Shown here in pieces: positions 49,354 to 57,719 of a stretch of DNA of 64,000 nucleotides. The notes under the pieces were generated by a model. It did not search any database. It was not told where the DNA came from and worked only from the letters and a program-made list of their open reading frames with translations. Every line of letters starts with the position of its first letter. Position 1 is the stretch's first letter. Origin of the DNA: Methanobrevibacter arboriphilus (GTDB lineage: Archaea; Methanobacteriota; Methanobacteria; Methanobacteriales; Methanobacteriaceae); the NCBI RefSeq assembly GCF_019669925.1, contig NZ_AP019779.1, positions 1,813,001 to 1,877,000 of the forward strand. Direction: 5' to 3'. The position numbers and the translations under genes are program-made.

Positions 49354-51165
49354 ATGTATAATGATAAAAAAATTATTGTAATCATTCCTGCAAGAGGAGG
49401 TTCTAAGGGAATTCCTCGAAAAAATATCAGGTTATTAGCTAATAAACCTTTGATAGCTTATTCAATTGAAACATCACTAAAATCGAAATATGTAGATAAG
49501 GTTATTGTTACAACTGATGATGATGAGATTAAATTTATTGCTGAAAAATTTGGAGCATCAACCATTAAAAGGTCTGGAAAGTTAGCTCTTGATGATATAC
49601 CTTTAGATCCTGTTATATATGATGCTGTTAAAACTGAAGAAAAGTCTTGTAAAACTATTTTTGATTTTGTTATAACTGTGCAACCAACTTCACCACTATT
49701 AAAAACTGAAACAATTGATGAAACAATAGAAAAACTTTCTGATAATTCTAATGATACTATAATTAGTGTAGTAGATGATAGACATCTTAACTGGGGTTTT
49801 GATGATAAAGAAAAAAAATATTATCCTCTTTATGAGGAAAGAGTAAATCGTCAATACCTTCCAAAGACTTTTAAGGAAACTGGTGGAATATTTGCAACAA
49901 AAAGGGAATTTTTGAGTGAAAATTCTAGAATGGGGGAAAATATAAACTTAATTGAATTAAGTCCTCATGAGAGTATAGATATTGACAATTATGAAGATTG
50001 GTGGGTAGCTGAAAGATTAATTAATAAGAAAAGAGTCGTTATAAAAACTGATGCGACTAATGAAATTGGCACTGGGCATATTTATCGAGGATTAGCTATT
50101 GCATCAAAGTTACCTAATCATGAAGTCCTTTTTCTTTTAGACGAAGATAAAAAATTAGGAATTGAGATTATTGAAAGCTATAACTATCCTTATCTAACTC
50201 ATAAATCTACTAAAAATCATATTAATTCTGAATCTGATAATAGTAACTCTAATAATTTCAATTCTAATTCCAATTCTAATATTGATAATATTATTAATTC
50301 AGGTATTTTTATTGATAATAAGGGTGATGGAAATTATAATGATGATTTGATGGAAAAAATAAAAGAATATGATCCAGATATTGTAATAAATGATATTTTA
50401 AACACTAGCTATGAGTATATTTCTTTATTGAAGAAAAATAATTATTTTGTAGTCAATTTTGAAGATATAGGTGATGGTGCAAAGGTTGCAGATATTGTTT
50501 TTGATGCATTATATGAACATCAGATTCCTTCAAAAAATGTTTATTCTGGTTATAAGTATTATATTTTAAAAGATGAATTTTATTTTCAAAAACAAAAAGA
50601 AATTAAAAAACATGATAGTGTTAATGAAATTCTTCTAACTTTTGGTGGAACTGATCCTAATGATTTAACCCGTAAAACTTTAAATGCAATATTAAATAGT
50701 AAATACAATGGTATTATTACTATTATATTAGGTCTTGGATATAAAGATAAAAAAGAAATAAAAAATGAATTTAATATACATTCTAATGTAGAAATATTTG
50801 AGAATGTTAAAAATATTAGTGAGTATATGTATAAAGCAGACTTAATTTTTACATCTGCTGGAAGAACGATGTATGAAATAGCTAGTATTGGAGTTCCATG
50901 TATTTGTTTATGTCAAAATAATAGAGAATTAACACACACATTTGCTAATGCTAAAAATGGATTTATAAATTTAGGGCTTGGAAAAGACATTAATGAAGAG
51001 AAAATAATAGATACTATGGAAAATCTTATTAATAACACTAATATAAGAATAGAAATGAATAAAAGAATGCTAAATATTGATTTAAAGCATGGTTTTGAAA
51101 ATATAATGGATATTGTTAAAAATAAGTACAAAAAACATATTGATATTGTTTCTTATTCATACTGA
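49354..51165 (+). CDS. Fused acylneuraminate cytidylyltransferase and SpsG/PseG-like domain
   Basis: A 603-residue two-domain protein. Residues about 1-225 are a NeuA/PseF-type CMP-nonulosonate synthetase: PARGGSKGIPRKNIR, TVQPTSPLLKT-like VQPTSPLL and the late ETGGIFATK. Residues about 230-600 are GT-B-like PseG/SpsG: DATNEIGTGHIYRGLAIA (GxGHxxR) and SAGRTMYEIASIGVPCICL. PseG hydrolyses a UDP-diacetamido sugar before the NeuB step. An Asn/Ser-rich insert (about 291-320) sits in the second domain. It probably activates the product of the downstream NeuB. The AGGTAA site is upstream. Confidence 0.85.
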   Translation: MYNDKKIIVIIPARGGSKGIPRKNIRLLANKPLIAYSIETSLKSKYVDKVIVTTDDDEIKFIAEKFGASTIKRSGKLALDDIPLDPVIYDAVKTEEKSCKTIFDFVITVQPTSPLLKTETIDETIEKLSDNSNDTIISVVDDRHLNWGFDDKEKKYYPLYEERVNRQYLPKTFKETGGIFATKREFLSENSRMGENINLIELSPHESIDIDNYEDWWVAERLINKKRVVIKTDATNEIGTGHIYRGLAIASKLPNHEVLFLLDEDKKLGIEIIESYNYPYLTHKSTKNHINSESDNSNSNNFNSNSNSNIDNIINSGIFIDNKGDGNYNDDLMEKIKEYDPDIVINDILNTSYEYISLLKKNNYFVVNFEDIGDGAKVADIVFDALYEHQIPSKNVYSGYKYYILKDEFYFQKQKEIKKHDSVNEILLTFGGTDPNDLTRKTLNAILNSKYNGIITIILGLGYKDKKEIKNEFNIHSNVEIFENVKNISEYMYKADLIFTSAGRTMYEIASIGVPCICLCQNNRELTHTFANAKNGFINLGLGKDINEEKIIDTMENLINNTNIRIEMNKRMLNIDLKHGFENIMDIVKNKYKKHIDIVSYSY

Positions 51166-51242
51166 TATTATTAATAGAGATATTGTTTCTTATTGATGTT
51201 ATTCAGAGGGATATTATTCATACTGATATTTTTTCTTATTGA
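51136..51242 (+). repeat. Tandem repeats derived from the end of the cytidylyltransferase gene
   Basis: GATATTGTTTCTTATT, the last codons of the gene, recurs just after the stop with variants (GATATTATTCATACTGATATT, TTTCTTATTGATAT), so the coding tail and the 3' flank form one degenerate tandem array. Confidence 0.75.
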
Positions 51243-51406
51243 TATATACTAATATTATTTCTATTTGAAATATCAAATAACTAATTTAATTAATAAAGAG
51301 TATAAATAATATTATTATAAATAATAACTCGTATAAACATAATATCAGTATGAATAATAACTAATATAAACAATAATAGGATTTTATATATTAAAAGGAG
51401 ATTTAA

Positions 51407-52459
51407 ATGAATATATTCCAAAAAAAACCATTTTTGATAGCTGAAGTCGGTGTAAATTATTATGATATTGCTAAAAAAGAAGATATTTCTAACATGGATG
51501 CAGCTAAATTAATGATTAAAGAAGCTAAATTAGCTGGAGCAGACGCTGTTAAGTTTCAAAGTTATAAGGCAGATACTATAGCTTCAAAAAATTCTCCATC
51601 TTATTGGGATACTAATGAAGAACCAACCACTTCTCAATATGAATTATTCAAAAAATTTGATAGCTTTGGAAAAGAGGAATATATAGAGCTTGCAAAATAT
51701 TGTAATGAACTAGGAATATTATTCTTATCAACCCCTTTTGATTTTGATTCTATCGAATATCTTGATGAAATAATGGATGTTTATAAGATATCTTCATCTG
51801 ATCTTACAAATATTCCTTTCATTAGATCCATAGCTAAAAAGCAAAAACCTGTTATATTATCAACAGGGGCAGCTACTATTGAAGAAGTTAAATTAGCTAT
51901 CAAAACTATTGAAAATGAGGGAAATAAAAAAATTGGCTTAATGCATTGTGTACTATCCTATCCAACTGAATATGAAGATTCAAATCTTTTAATGATTAAA
52001 TATCTTAAAGATAATTTTAAAGATTATGATATTGGCTTTTCTGATCATACTCGTCCTGATGATAAAATGCTTGTTCTTACAACTGCATATTTATATGGAG
52101 CTAATATAATAGAAAAACATTATACTCTTGATAAAACTTTAAAAGGAAATGATCATTATCATGCAATGGACCCTAACGATATAAAGAAATTTAAAGAAAA
52201 TATAGAGTTTATAAAATTGATAAATGGTCGTTATGATAAAGTTCCTCTTGAATGTGAAGGAGAATCTAGAAAACAAGCTAGACGTTCTATTGTAGCTAAT
52301 CAGGATATATTGGCTGGTGAAGTTATAAATGAATCTATGTTAACATTTAAACGCCCCGGAACTGGGATATCTCCTATTGAATTAGATAAAATACTAGGAA
52401 AAAAATCAAAAATAGATATTAAAGAAGATACTTTATTGAAATATTCTATGCTAGAATAA
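51407..52459 (+). CDS. NeuB-family nonulosonic acid synthase
   Basis: A 350-residue enzyme that condenses phosphoenolpyruvate with a six-carbon N-acyl sugar to form sialic, legionaminic or pseudaminic acid. The barrel domain has FLIAEVGVNYYD, DAVKFQSYKADTI, YKISSSDLTNIPFI, GFSDHT and EKHYTLDKTLKGNDHYHA. The C-terminal SAF/antifreeze-like domain (about 285-350) is present (RRSIVANQDILAGEVI). AAGGAG precedes the ATG. Which acid is made cannot be told; the PseG-like fusion hints at a di-N-acyl sugar. Confidence 0.92.
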   Translation: MNIFQKKPFLIAEVGVNYYDIAKKEDISNMDAAKLMIKEAKLAGADAVKFQSYKADTIASKNSPSYWDTNEEPTTSQYELFKKFDSFGKEEYIELAKYCNELGILFLSTPFDFDSIEYLDEIMDVYKISSSDLTNIPFIRSIAKKQKPVILSTGAATIEEVKLAIKTIENEGNKKIGLMHCVLSYPTEYEDSNLLMIKYLKDNFKDYDIGFSDHTRPDDKMLVLTTAYLYGANIIEKHYTLDKTLKGNDHYHAMDPNDIKKFKENIEFIKLINGRYDKVPLECEGESRKQARRSIVANQDILAGEVINESMLTFKRPGTGISPIELDKILGKKSKIDIKEDTLLKYSMLE

Positions 52460-52676
52460 GAATTTGAATAAGTTGGATGAAAAGGAATCTTTTTAATAGT
52501 ATCTTTTATAAATAACTAATTTTATATTTATTTACATATTTTTAATTTATATCAGATATTAATATTAAATATCATATTAAATATCATTATAATATCATTA
52601 TAATATTAATATTACATATTAAAAATAAACAAACAAATTTTAAAAATAAATAGATTCAAATAAGGGAAAATCAGTC

Positions 52677-54140
52677 ATGTCAAAAATTACACAAGAAAAA
52701 CTAGAAAAGCCAGAAAAAACTATCAAAGAAGTATGTGATATTATATTTTCTCTAGAGAAAAAATATGATTTAAATCATATGAAGATTCAAGGGGTTTACG
52801 CATGGCAACTAGTTAGAGTCTATGTTTATTATGAAATAGCTAGAAAAATTGGGGTTTTTGGATCACCTCAACAAGGAAAAGTGACGCTTAAAAATAAAAT
52901 ATTTTCATTTCTCCCTTTTATTAAAAATAGCTTGTTTTCAAACCCATTAAATGGTAAATATGATAAAGATGTTATAATCTTTGACCATCCTCGAAAAGTG
53001 AAACATAATGGAGATTATAAAGATATATACAGTTATTTTCTAGAAGATTATCTCAACGATTTTGGATATAGCTATGAGTTAATCGAAAGCCCTTATTTAA
53101 ATAATCATCATGGAAAAAAAGGTAAATTCACTAAATATAATGATAGAATCCTCTTTGGTTCTTATATTCATAAGAAAAAAACCAATTTAAAACTTAAAAC
53201 TTGTGAAAAGAATAAAATATACAATCTTCAAAGAGAACTTATATCTAATTTTAATATTGAAATTGATCTTTTTAATATATTTAGAAGTCATATTTTAGAT
53301 TTTAAATATCAATATAACAAATATGATAAATTATTTAAAAAAAGAAAACCAAAATATGTTTTTGTTGTTGTTGCTTATGAAAATAAAGCTATGATAGCTG
53401 CTGCTCATAATAATGGAGTTGAAGTAGTAGAATTACAACATGGAACTATTAGTGAATATCACTTAGGTTATAATTATCCAAATAAAGAGGATAAAGGTCT
53501 GGAATATTTTCCAGATAAAATATTAAGTTTTGGAGATTATTGGAAGGAAGTAGCTAATTATCCGATTAATGAAAAAAATATCATATCTATTGGATTTCCT
53601 TACTTAGATGAAACAATAAAATATCATATTAATAATCAAAAGTGTAAACAAATACTTTTTATTTCTCAGGGAGTTATAGGAAAATACTTATCTGAATTTG
53701 CATATGAGTTAGCTCAAAAGTTTGAAAAGATAGAGGGCTGTGATCAATATAACTTTATCTATAAATTACATCCTGGAGAATATTCAAACTGGGAAACTAA
53801 TTATGATAGCTTAATGAAAGCTCAAAAATTAGATAATTTTCAAGTTATTGACAATAGTGAAATTTCATTATATGAACTTTTCTCAAAAAGCGAGTATCAA
53901 ATTGGAGTATTTTCAACAGCTATTTATGAAGGATTATTATTTAATTGTAAGACATTTATATTGGATTTACCTGGTGCTGAATATATGGATAGTTTAGTTG
54001 ATAAAAATTATGTTATGAAAGTTAATGATGTTGATGAAATAATTAATTCTATTGATAATTTTAATATAACTGAATATGACAATGATTTTTTCTTTAAAAA
54101 ATATAAAAAATCAAGTTTGGATAAATTTTTTAATAGATAA
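52677..54140 (+). CDS. Glycan/capsule transferase-like GT-B protein
   Basis: A 487-residue cytosolic protein resembling capsule- and polysialic-acid-type transferases. Visible elements: EVVELQHGTISEYHLGYNYP, ILSFGDYWKEVANYPI, FLFISQGVIG-like LFISQGVIG, and IYKLHPGEYSNW. The late ELFSKSEYQIGVFSTAIYEG fits the donor-site region of such enzymes. The context between NeuB and a flippase suggests it adds a nonulosonate to a surface glycan; that role is inferred. GGGA precedes the ATG. Confidence 0.65.
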   Translation: MSKITQEKLEKPEKTIKEVCDIIFSLEKKYDLNHMKIQGVYAWQLVRVYVYYEIARKIGVFGSPQQGKVTLKNKIFSFLPFIKNSLFSNPLNGKYDKDVIIFDHPRKVKHNGDYKDIYSYFLEDYLNDFGYSYELIESPYLNNHHGKKGKFTKYNDRILFGSYIHKKKTNLKLKTCEKNKIYNLQRELISNFNIEIDLFNIFRSHILDFKYQYNKYDKLFKKRKPKYVFVVVAYENKAMIAAAHNNGVEVVELQHGTISEYHLGYNYPNKEDKGLEYFPDKILSFGDYWKEVANYPINEKNIISIGFPYLDETIKYHINNQKCKQILFISQGVIGKYLSEFAYELAQKFEKIEGCDQYNFIYKLHPGEYSNWETNYDSLMKAQKLDNFQVIDNSEISLYELFSKSEYQIGVFSTAIYEGLLFNCKTFILDLPGAEYMDSLVDKNYVMKVNDVDEIINSIDNFNITEYDNDFFFKKYKKSSLDKFFNR

Positions 54141-54240
54141 GCTTTTAATAGATATCTACTTAATAGATAAATCTTTAATAGATTATTTTTTAATAGATAG
54201 TTCCTTGATAAATAAATTTTTTAATGGATAAATTTTTTAA
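54128..54240 (+). repeat. Tandem repeats derived from the gene end (TTTAATAGATAA)
   Basis: The final codons, stop included (TTTTTTAATAGATAA), repeat about six times at roughly 14-18-base spacing after the stop, with small changes. Confidence 0.8.
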
Positions 54241-54382
54241 TTTTTAGATATAACTTTTAAATATAATTTCTAAATATAATTTGTAATATAATCATCTGAT
54301 TTGAATAATTATAATGGATAATTGGATATAAAAATTCTAATTAAATAATATATTAATAGTTGTAATTGATACTGGTGAGTTA

Positions 54383-55831
54383 ATGAATGAATATAAACGT
54401 TTTGTCCAGAGGATTGGGCTTGTTGGAATAACAAACATACTTATATCAATTAGTGGACTGATTTTTATTCCAATAATAACTAAAAACTTTTCAGTATTTG
54501 ACTATGGAATATGGGCCCAAGTAAATACAACTATTGCTTTAATTCCAAATATAGCTAATTTAGGTCTTCCATATACAATGGTTAGATTTTTATCAGCTGA
54601 AAATGATAAATCAAAGATTAAAGAGTCTTTTTATTCTATGTTAGCTGTTGTTTTTGCTTCAAGCCTTATAATTTCATTATTATTTATAATATTTAAAAAT
54701 CCAATAGCTGACTCTTTATTTGGTGGAAATATTAATATACTCTATTTAGTATCAATTATTTCATTCTTTGCTTGTATGAATCTAATGATCATTAGTTTCT
54801 TTAGAACATTCCAGCAAATTAAAAGATACTCACTATTTTTAGTTTTACAAAGCTATATAGGAGTTCTTATAAGTTCTTATCTTGCATTATCTGGATACAA
54901 TATTGAAACTGTAGTTCTTGGACTTCTTGTAGGGTATTTAGCTGTATTTATTATAATGCTTTTAATGATTGGAGGATACCTTGGTTTAGCTATACCAAAA
55001 TTTAAAAATCTTAAGGAAGAACTTGAATTTGCTATTCCTACAATTCCAAGTAATGTTTCATCATGGGTTGTTGATTCAAGTGATAAATATGTTATAGGGA
55101 TTTTCATTGGTTCAGCTGCTGTAGGCTATTATTCACCAAGCTATGCTCTTGGAAGCATACTTCTAATGTTTTTATCTCCATTCGCTCTTCTTCTTCCAGC
55201 TGTACTTCCAAAATATTTTGAAGAAGGTAATTTAAAACAAGTAAACATTTTTCTTAAATATTCCATGAAATATTTCATGATAATAACAGTTCCTGCAGCT
55301 GTAGGGCTTTCAATTCTTTCAAAACCAATATTGTTAATAATCACAACTCCTGAAATAGCTCTCAATGGATATTTAATCACACCATTCGTTTGCCTGGGAG
55401 CTATATTTATGGGAATGTATGGAATAACCAATAATATATTAATTTTAGAGAAAAAAACAAAGATTCTTGGTAAAATTTGGATTCTTGTAGGCTTTTTAAA
55501 TCTTTTGTTCAATATAATTGCAGTTCCATTTATTGGAATTATTGGAGCAGCTATTGTAACTTTATTATGTTATCTTATTGCATTGTTGATCACTGTATTT
55601 TATAGTAGAAAATATTTAGAACTTCCTTATGACTATATTTCCATGATAAAGATAGCTATATCTTCAATTATAATGGGAATAGTTGTAGCTATAATTAATC
55701 CTAATGGTATATGGAATGTTTTAATCACAATAATTATTGGTATATTGGTATACTTCTTAGTTTTATTCTTAATAAAAGGAATAAACAAAGAAGAGCTCAA
55801 TTTTTTTAAAACGATGATTAATGAGAGTTAA
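54383..55831 (+). CDS. Flippase of the polysaccharide biosynthesis (Wzx/MATE-like) family
   Basis: A 482-residue membrane protein with about 14 helices, expected to flip a lipid-linked oligosaccharide across the cytoplasmic membrane. The N terminus (GLVGITNILISISGLIFIPI, then the FDYGIW site) and PTIPSNVSSWVVDSSDKYVIG are typical of the family. It is the last gene of the nonulosonate cluster. GGTGA lies before the ATG. Confidence 0.9.
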   Translation: MNEYKRFVQRIGLVGITNILISISGLIFIPIITKNFSVFDYGIWAQVNTTIALIPNIANLGLPYTMVRFLSAENDKSKIKESFYSMLAVVFASSLIISLLFIIFKNPIADSLFGGNINILYLVSIISFFACMNLMIISFFRTFQQIKRYSLFLVLQSYIGVLISSYLALSGYNIETVVLGLLVGYLAVFIIMLLMIGGYLGLAIPKFKNLKEELEFAIPTIPSNVSSWVVDSSDKYVIGIFIGSAAVGYYSPSYALGSILLMFLSPFALLLPAVLPKYFEEGNLKQVNIFLKYSMKYFMIITVPAAVGLSILSKPILLIITTPEIALNGYLITPFVCLGAIFMGMYGITNNILILEKKTKILGKIWILVGFLNLLFNIIAVPFIGIIGAAIVTLLCYLIALLITVFYSRKYLELPYDYISMIKIAISSIIMGIVVAIINPNGIWNVLITIIIGILVYFLVLFLIKGINKEELNFFKTMINES

Positions 55832-56210
55832 TTTTTAAAAAAAGTCTTACTTTTAAGTTAAATAACAAAGTGCTATGTTTTTTATATATAATTAATATTT
55901 GTGTTTCAAGCACATTTATCATCAATATAAAAATAAACATGAATTAACATATCTAAATTTAAAATTAGTTTGTATTTTTAATATTAATTTTGATTAATGG
56001 GTATGTAGATTTGTTTTAATGTTCTATATGAATTATTAAATATTTTTTCTTTTTATAAAATTCTTTCTATAATAATTTAAATTAATAATATTATATACTT
56101 TATTTTAAATATACTTCATGAATTTCAATGCTTTTTAGAATATATTTAAATATTTAAAATATTGTTTTTTTACACTACATTTATATAGTACTTATGATAT
56201 ATTACTATAT
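55832..56210. promoter_or_regulatory. Gene-free boundary of the accessory island, with the TumE-like promoter
   Basis: 379 bases, no gene. TTTATATAG at 56180-56188 lies 31 bases before the ATG at 56211, so the transcript would be nearly leaderless, which fits the absence of a ribosome site. T-runs at 55845-55875 may end the flippase transcript. Confidence 0.55.
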
Positions 56211-56483
56211 ATGAGTAAAACACAAACAATACTGCACATTCAAGGAAAAACAATTTACATAGTTAAAGCTGCTGGAGGGTGGAGCTTAATGATAATGTCA
56301 GACGAAATATTATTAGATAACTACCACAACAAAAGAGGACATATTCACCCAGAACCAGAAAACCACAAAAAAGAAATAAAGATAAAATTCAATACACAAA
56401 CTGAAAACTTGAATATAATTGTAACTCATATTAATCAAAATAAGAAAGTAATAATAAAAGAATTAATAAAGGAGTTGAAATAA
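56211..56483 (+). CDS. TumE-like (DUF6516) putative toxin
   Basis: A 90-residue basic protein. DEILLDNYHNKRGHIHPEPE resembles the conserved DN...H.H core of TumE-type toxins (DUF6516), and the C terminus KKVIIKELIKELK fits. TumE-TumA is an archaeal/bacterial toxin-antitoxin type; the toxin's action is not something I can read here. It starts without a ribosome site just after a TATA box, and its stop overlaps the next start by one base (TAATG). The assignment rests on motif resemblance. Confidence 0.65.
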   Translation: MSKTQTILHIQGKTIYIVKAAGGWSLMIMSDEILLDNYHNKRGHIHPEPENHKKEIKIKFNTQTENLNIIVTHINQNKKVIIKELIKELK

Positions 56484-56905
56484 TGATTATAACCTTAATT
56501 AAAGAACAAACTACAAAAGAATACGATAAAAAAATGAAAGAAAAATACGGAAGTATGGAAAAACTAGAAACACTATTAGAAAAAACACCAAAGAATATAT
56601 TATACGCTGATTTAGAAAACTGGAAACTATTATTAGAAAACCCTGAAGAACCTATAAGACAAGAAGAGATTATAATCACTGATAAAATAAGCATAGGAGA
56701 GAACGAAACACAGATATTAAATATAATTAAAAATGAAAAACCTAAAAGTATCCGAGAAATAGCTATTAAAATAAAAAAAGATCCAGCTAATATAACTAAT
56801 AAAATAAATCTTTTAGCTGAAGAGGGTTTAATTAGTTTCAAAAAAGGATTAAAAAATAGTAAAATACCAGTTTTAAATTATGATAAAATAGAAATAGCTA
56901 TCTAA
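56483..56905 (+). CDS. HTH protein, probable antitoxin partner of the TumE-like gene
   Basis: A 140-residue protein. The N-terminal half is charged and helical (KEYDKKMKEKYGSMEKLETL). The C-terminal winged helix has KSIREIAIKIKKDPANITNK followed by INLLAEEGLISFKKG, a MarR/ArsR-like reading helix. Such HTH partners neutralise TumE and repress the operon. GGAG is well placed before the ATG, and the one-base overlap with the upstream stop implies coupled expression. Confidence 0.7.
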   Translation: MIITLIKEQTTKEYDKKMKEKYGSMEKLETLLEKTPKNILYADLENWKLLLENPEEPIRQEEIIITDKISIGENETQILNIIKNEKPKSIREIAIKIKKDPANITNKINLLAEEGLISFKKGLKNSKIPVLNYDKIEIAI

Positions 56906-56918
56906 TGGAGATATTGTG

Positions 56919-57083
56919 ATGGATGGAATGATTGAAGATATGATTAGGGAAGAATATAAACCAATATTATTAAAAATAAAAGAATTAGAATGTGTACCAA
57001 AAGATATAAAGGAAGAAATAGAAGTATTATTAGAAAGAACAAGACAAATATACAATAGATATGGAAAGGAAATTGACTTTTAA
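56919..57083 (+). CDS. 54-residue acidic helical protein
   Basis: A short frame (MDGMIEDMIREEYKPILLKI, then KELECVPKDIKEEIEVLLER) with alternating charged and hydrophobic residues, as in a helical pair. GGAGAT and GTG lie just before the ATG, and it begins 13 bases after the HTH gene, so it is likely the third gene of the cassette. Family not recognised; it could be an extra antitoxin or adaptor. Confidence 0.6.
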   Translation: MDGMIEDMIREEYKPILLKIKELECVPKDIKEEIEVLLERTRQIYNRYGKEIDF

Positions 57084-57132
57084 ATTAAATTCATAACATA
57101 TTTTCCAAATTAAATATTTTGGAGTTGAAATA

Positions 57133-57333
57133 ATGAAATCTGAAATTGCCCTTAGAAGTGAAGCTATGAAATTATTAACTAAAAATCTTGGAAAAGTCGA
57201 TGCTCTAAGATTCATTTCTAGCATAAAAAAAGACAATTTTGATTATACTGAATGGAGAAAAGATTTGTGGAAAGATAAAACAATCGAAGAAATCCATGAA
57301 TTAGCGGGTATATATGAAAATCATAAAAAATAA
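57133..57333 (+). CDS. 66-residue small protein, antitoxin-like
   Basis: MKSEIALRSEAMKLLTKNLG, then GKVDALRFISSIKKDNFDYT and EWRKDLWKDKTIEEI: a small, soluble, helical protein of the size and pattern of accessory antitoxins. No specific family is claimed. Its translation start (GGAGTTGAAATAATGA, 57121-57136) is identical over 16 bases to that of the HTH gene at 56471-56486. The RhuM-like fragment overlaps its end by 20 bases. Confidence 0.6.
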   Translation: MKSEIALRSEAMKLLTKNLGKVDALRFISSIKKDNFDYTEWRKDLWKDKTIEEIHELAGIYENHKK

Positions 57334-57508
57334 TTATTTCAAAAAAATGAATCCATTTTGGATTACACAAAAAACAATGTGTCATGTGTTTAAAGTTAGT
57401 AATACAAACATAATTAAGCATTTGAATAATATTTTTGAATATAGGGAGTTTAATAAAGAAGAAATGAGTTTTAATCCGACGATTCAACTAATAGTAGAAT
57501 TGTTATAA
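57314..57508 (+). pseudogene. RhuM-like N-terminal fragment
   Basis: A 64-residue frame with the RhuM opening motif: PFWITQKTMCHVFKVSNTNI, then IKHLNNIFEYREF. Full-length members are about 330 residues; here the frame ends soon after and nothing similar follows. It overlaps the preceding small gene, so it is probably a truncated remnant. A second RhuM relic lies at 31192-32270. Confidence 0.7.
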
Positions 57509-57617
57509 TTAACTAGATGTAGTTATAATATATAAAGAGATGAAAATGTTATAAAAAAGTTGTAGTTATATACTTACAGAGAAAACAAGACAATGTTGTG
57601 AAATATTATTAAATTTT

Positions 57618-57719
57618 ATGGTTAGCACAAGTGATTATGAATGTGTGGATGAAATGAAAAATACCAAATCAGGCAAAGAAGACTGCATTTTGGTTAATAA
57701 TTCTTTATCAAAGAATTAA
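57618..57719 (+). CDS. Possible 33-residue small protein
   Basis: A short frame (MVSTSDYECVDEMKNTKSGK...) with an amino-acid mix unlike random AT-rich DNA. It has no visible ribosome site and no recognised relatives, and it overlaps the end of the ATPase gene on the other strand by 4 bases. It may be the end of a lost gene. Confidence 0.25.
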   Translation: MVSTSDYECVDEMKNTKSGKEDCILVNNSLSKN

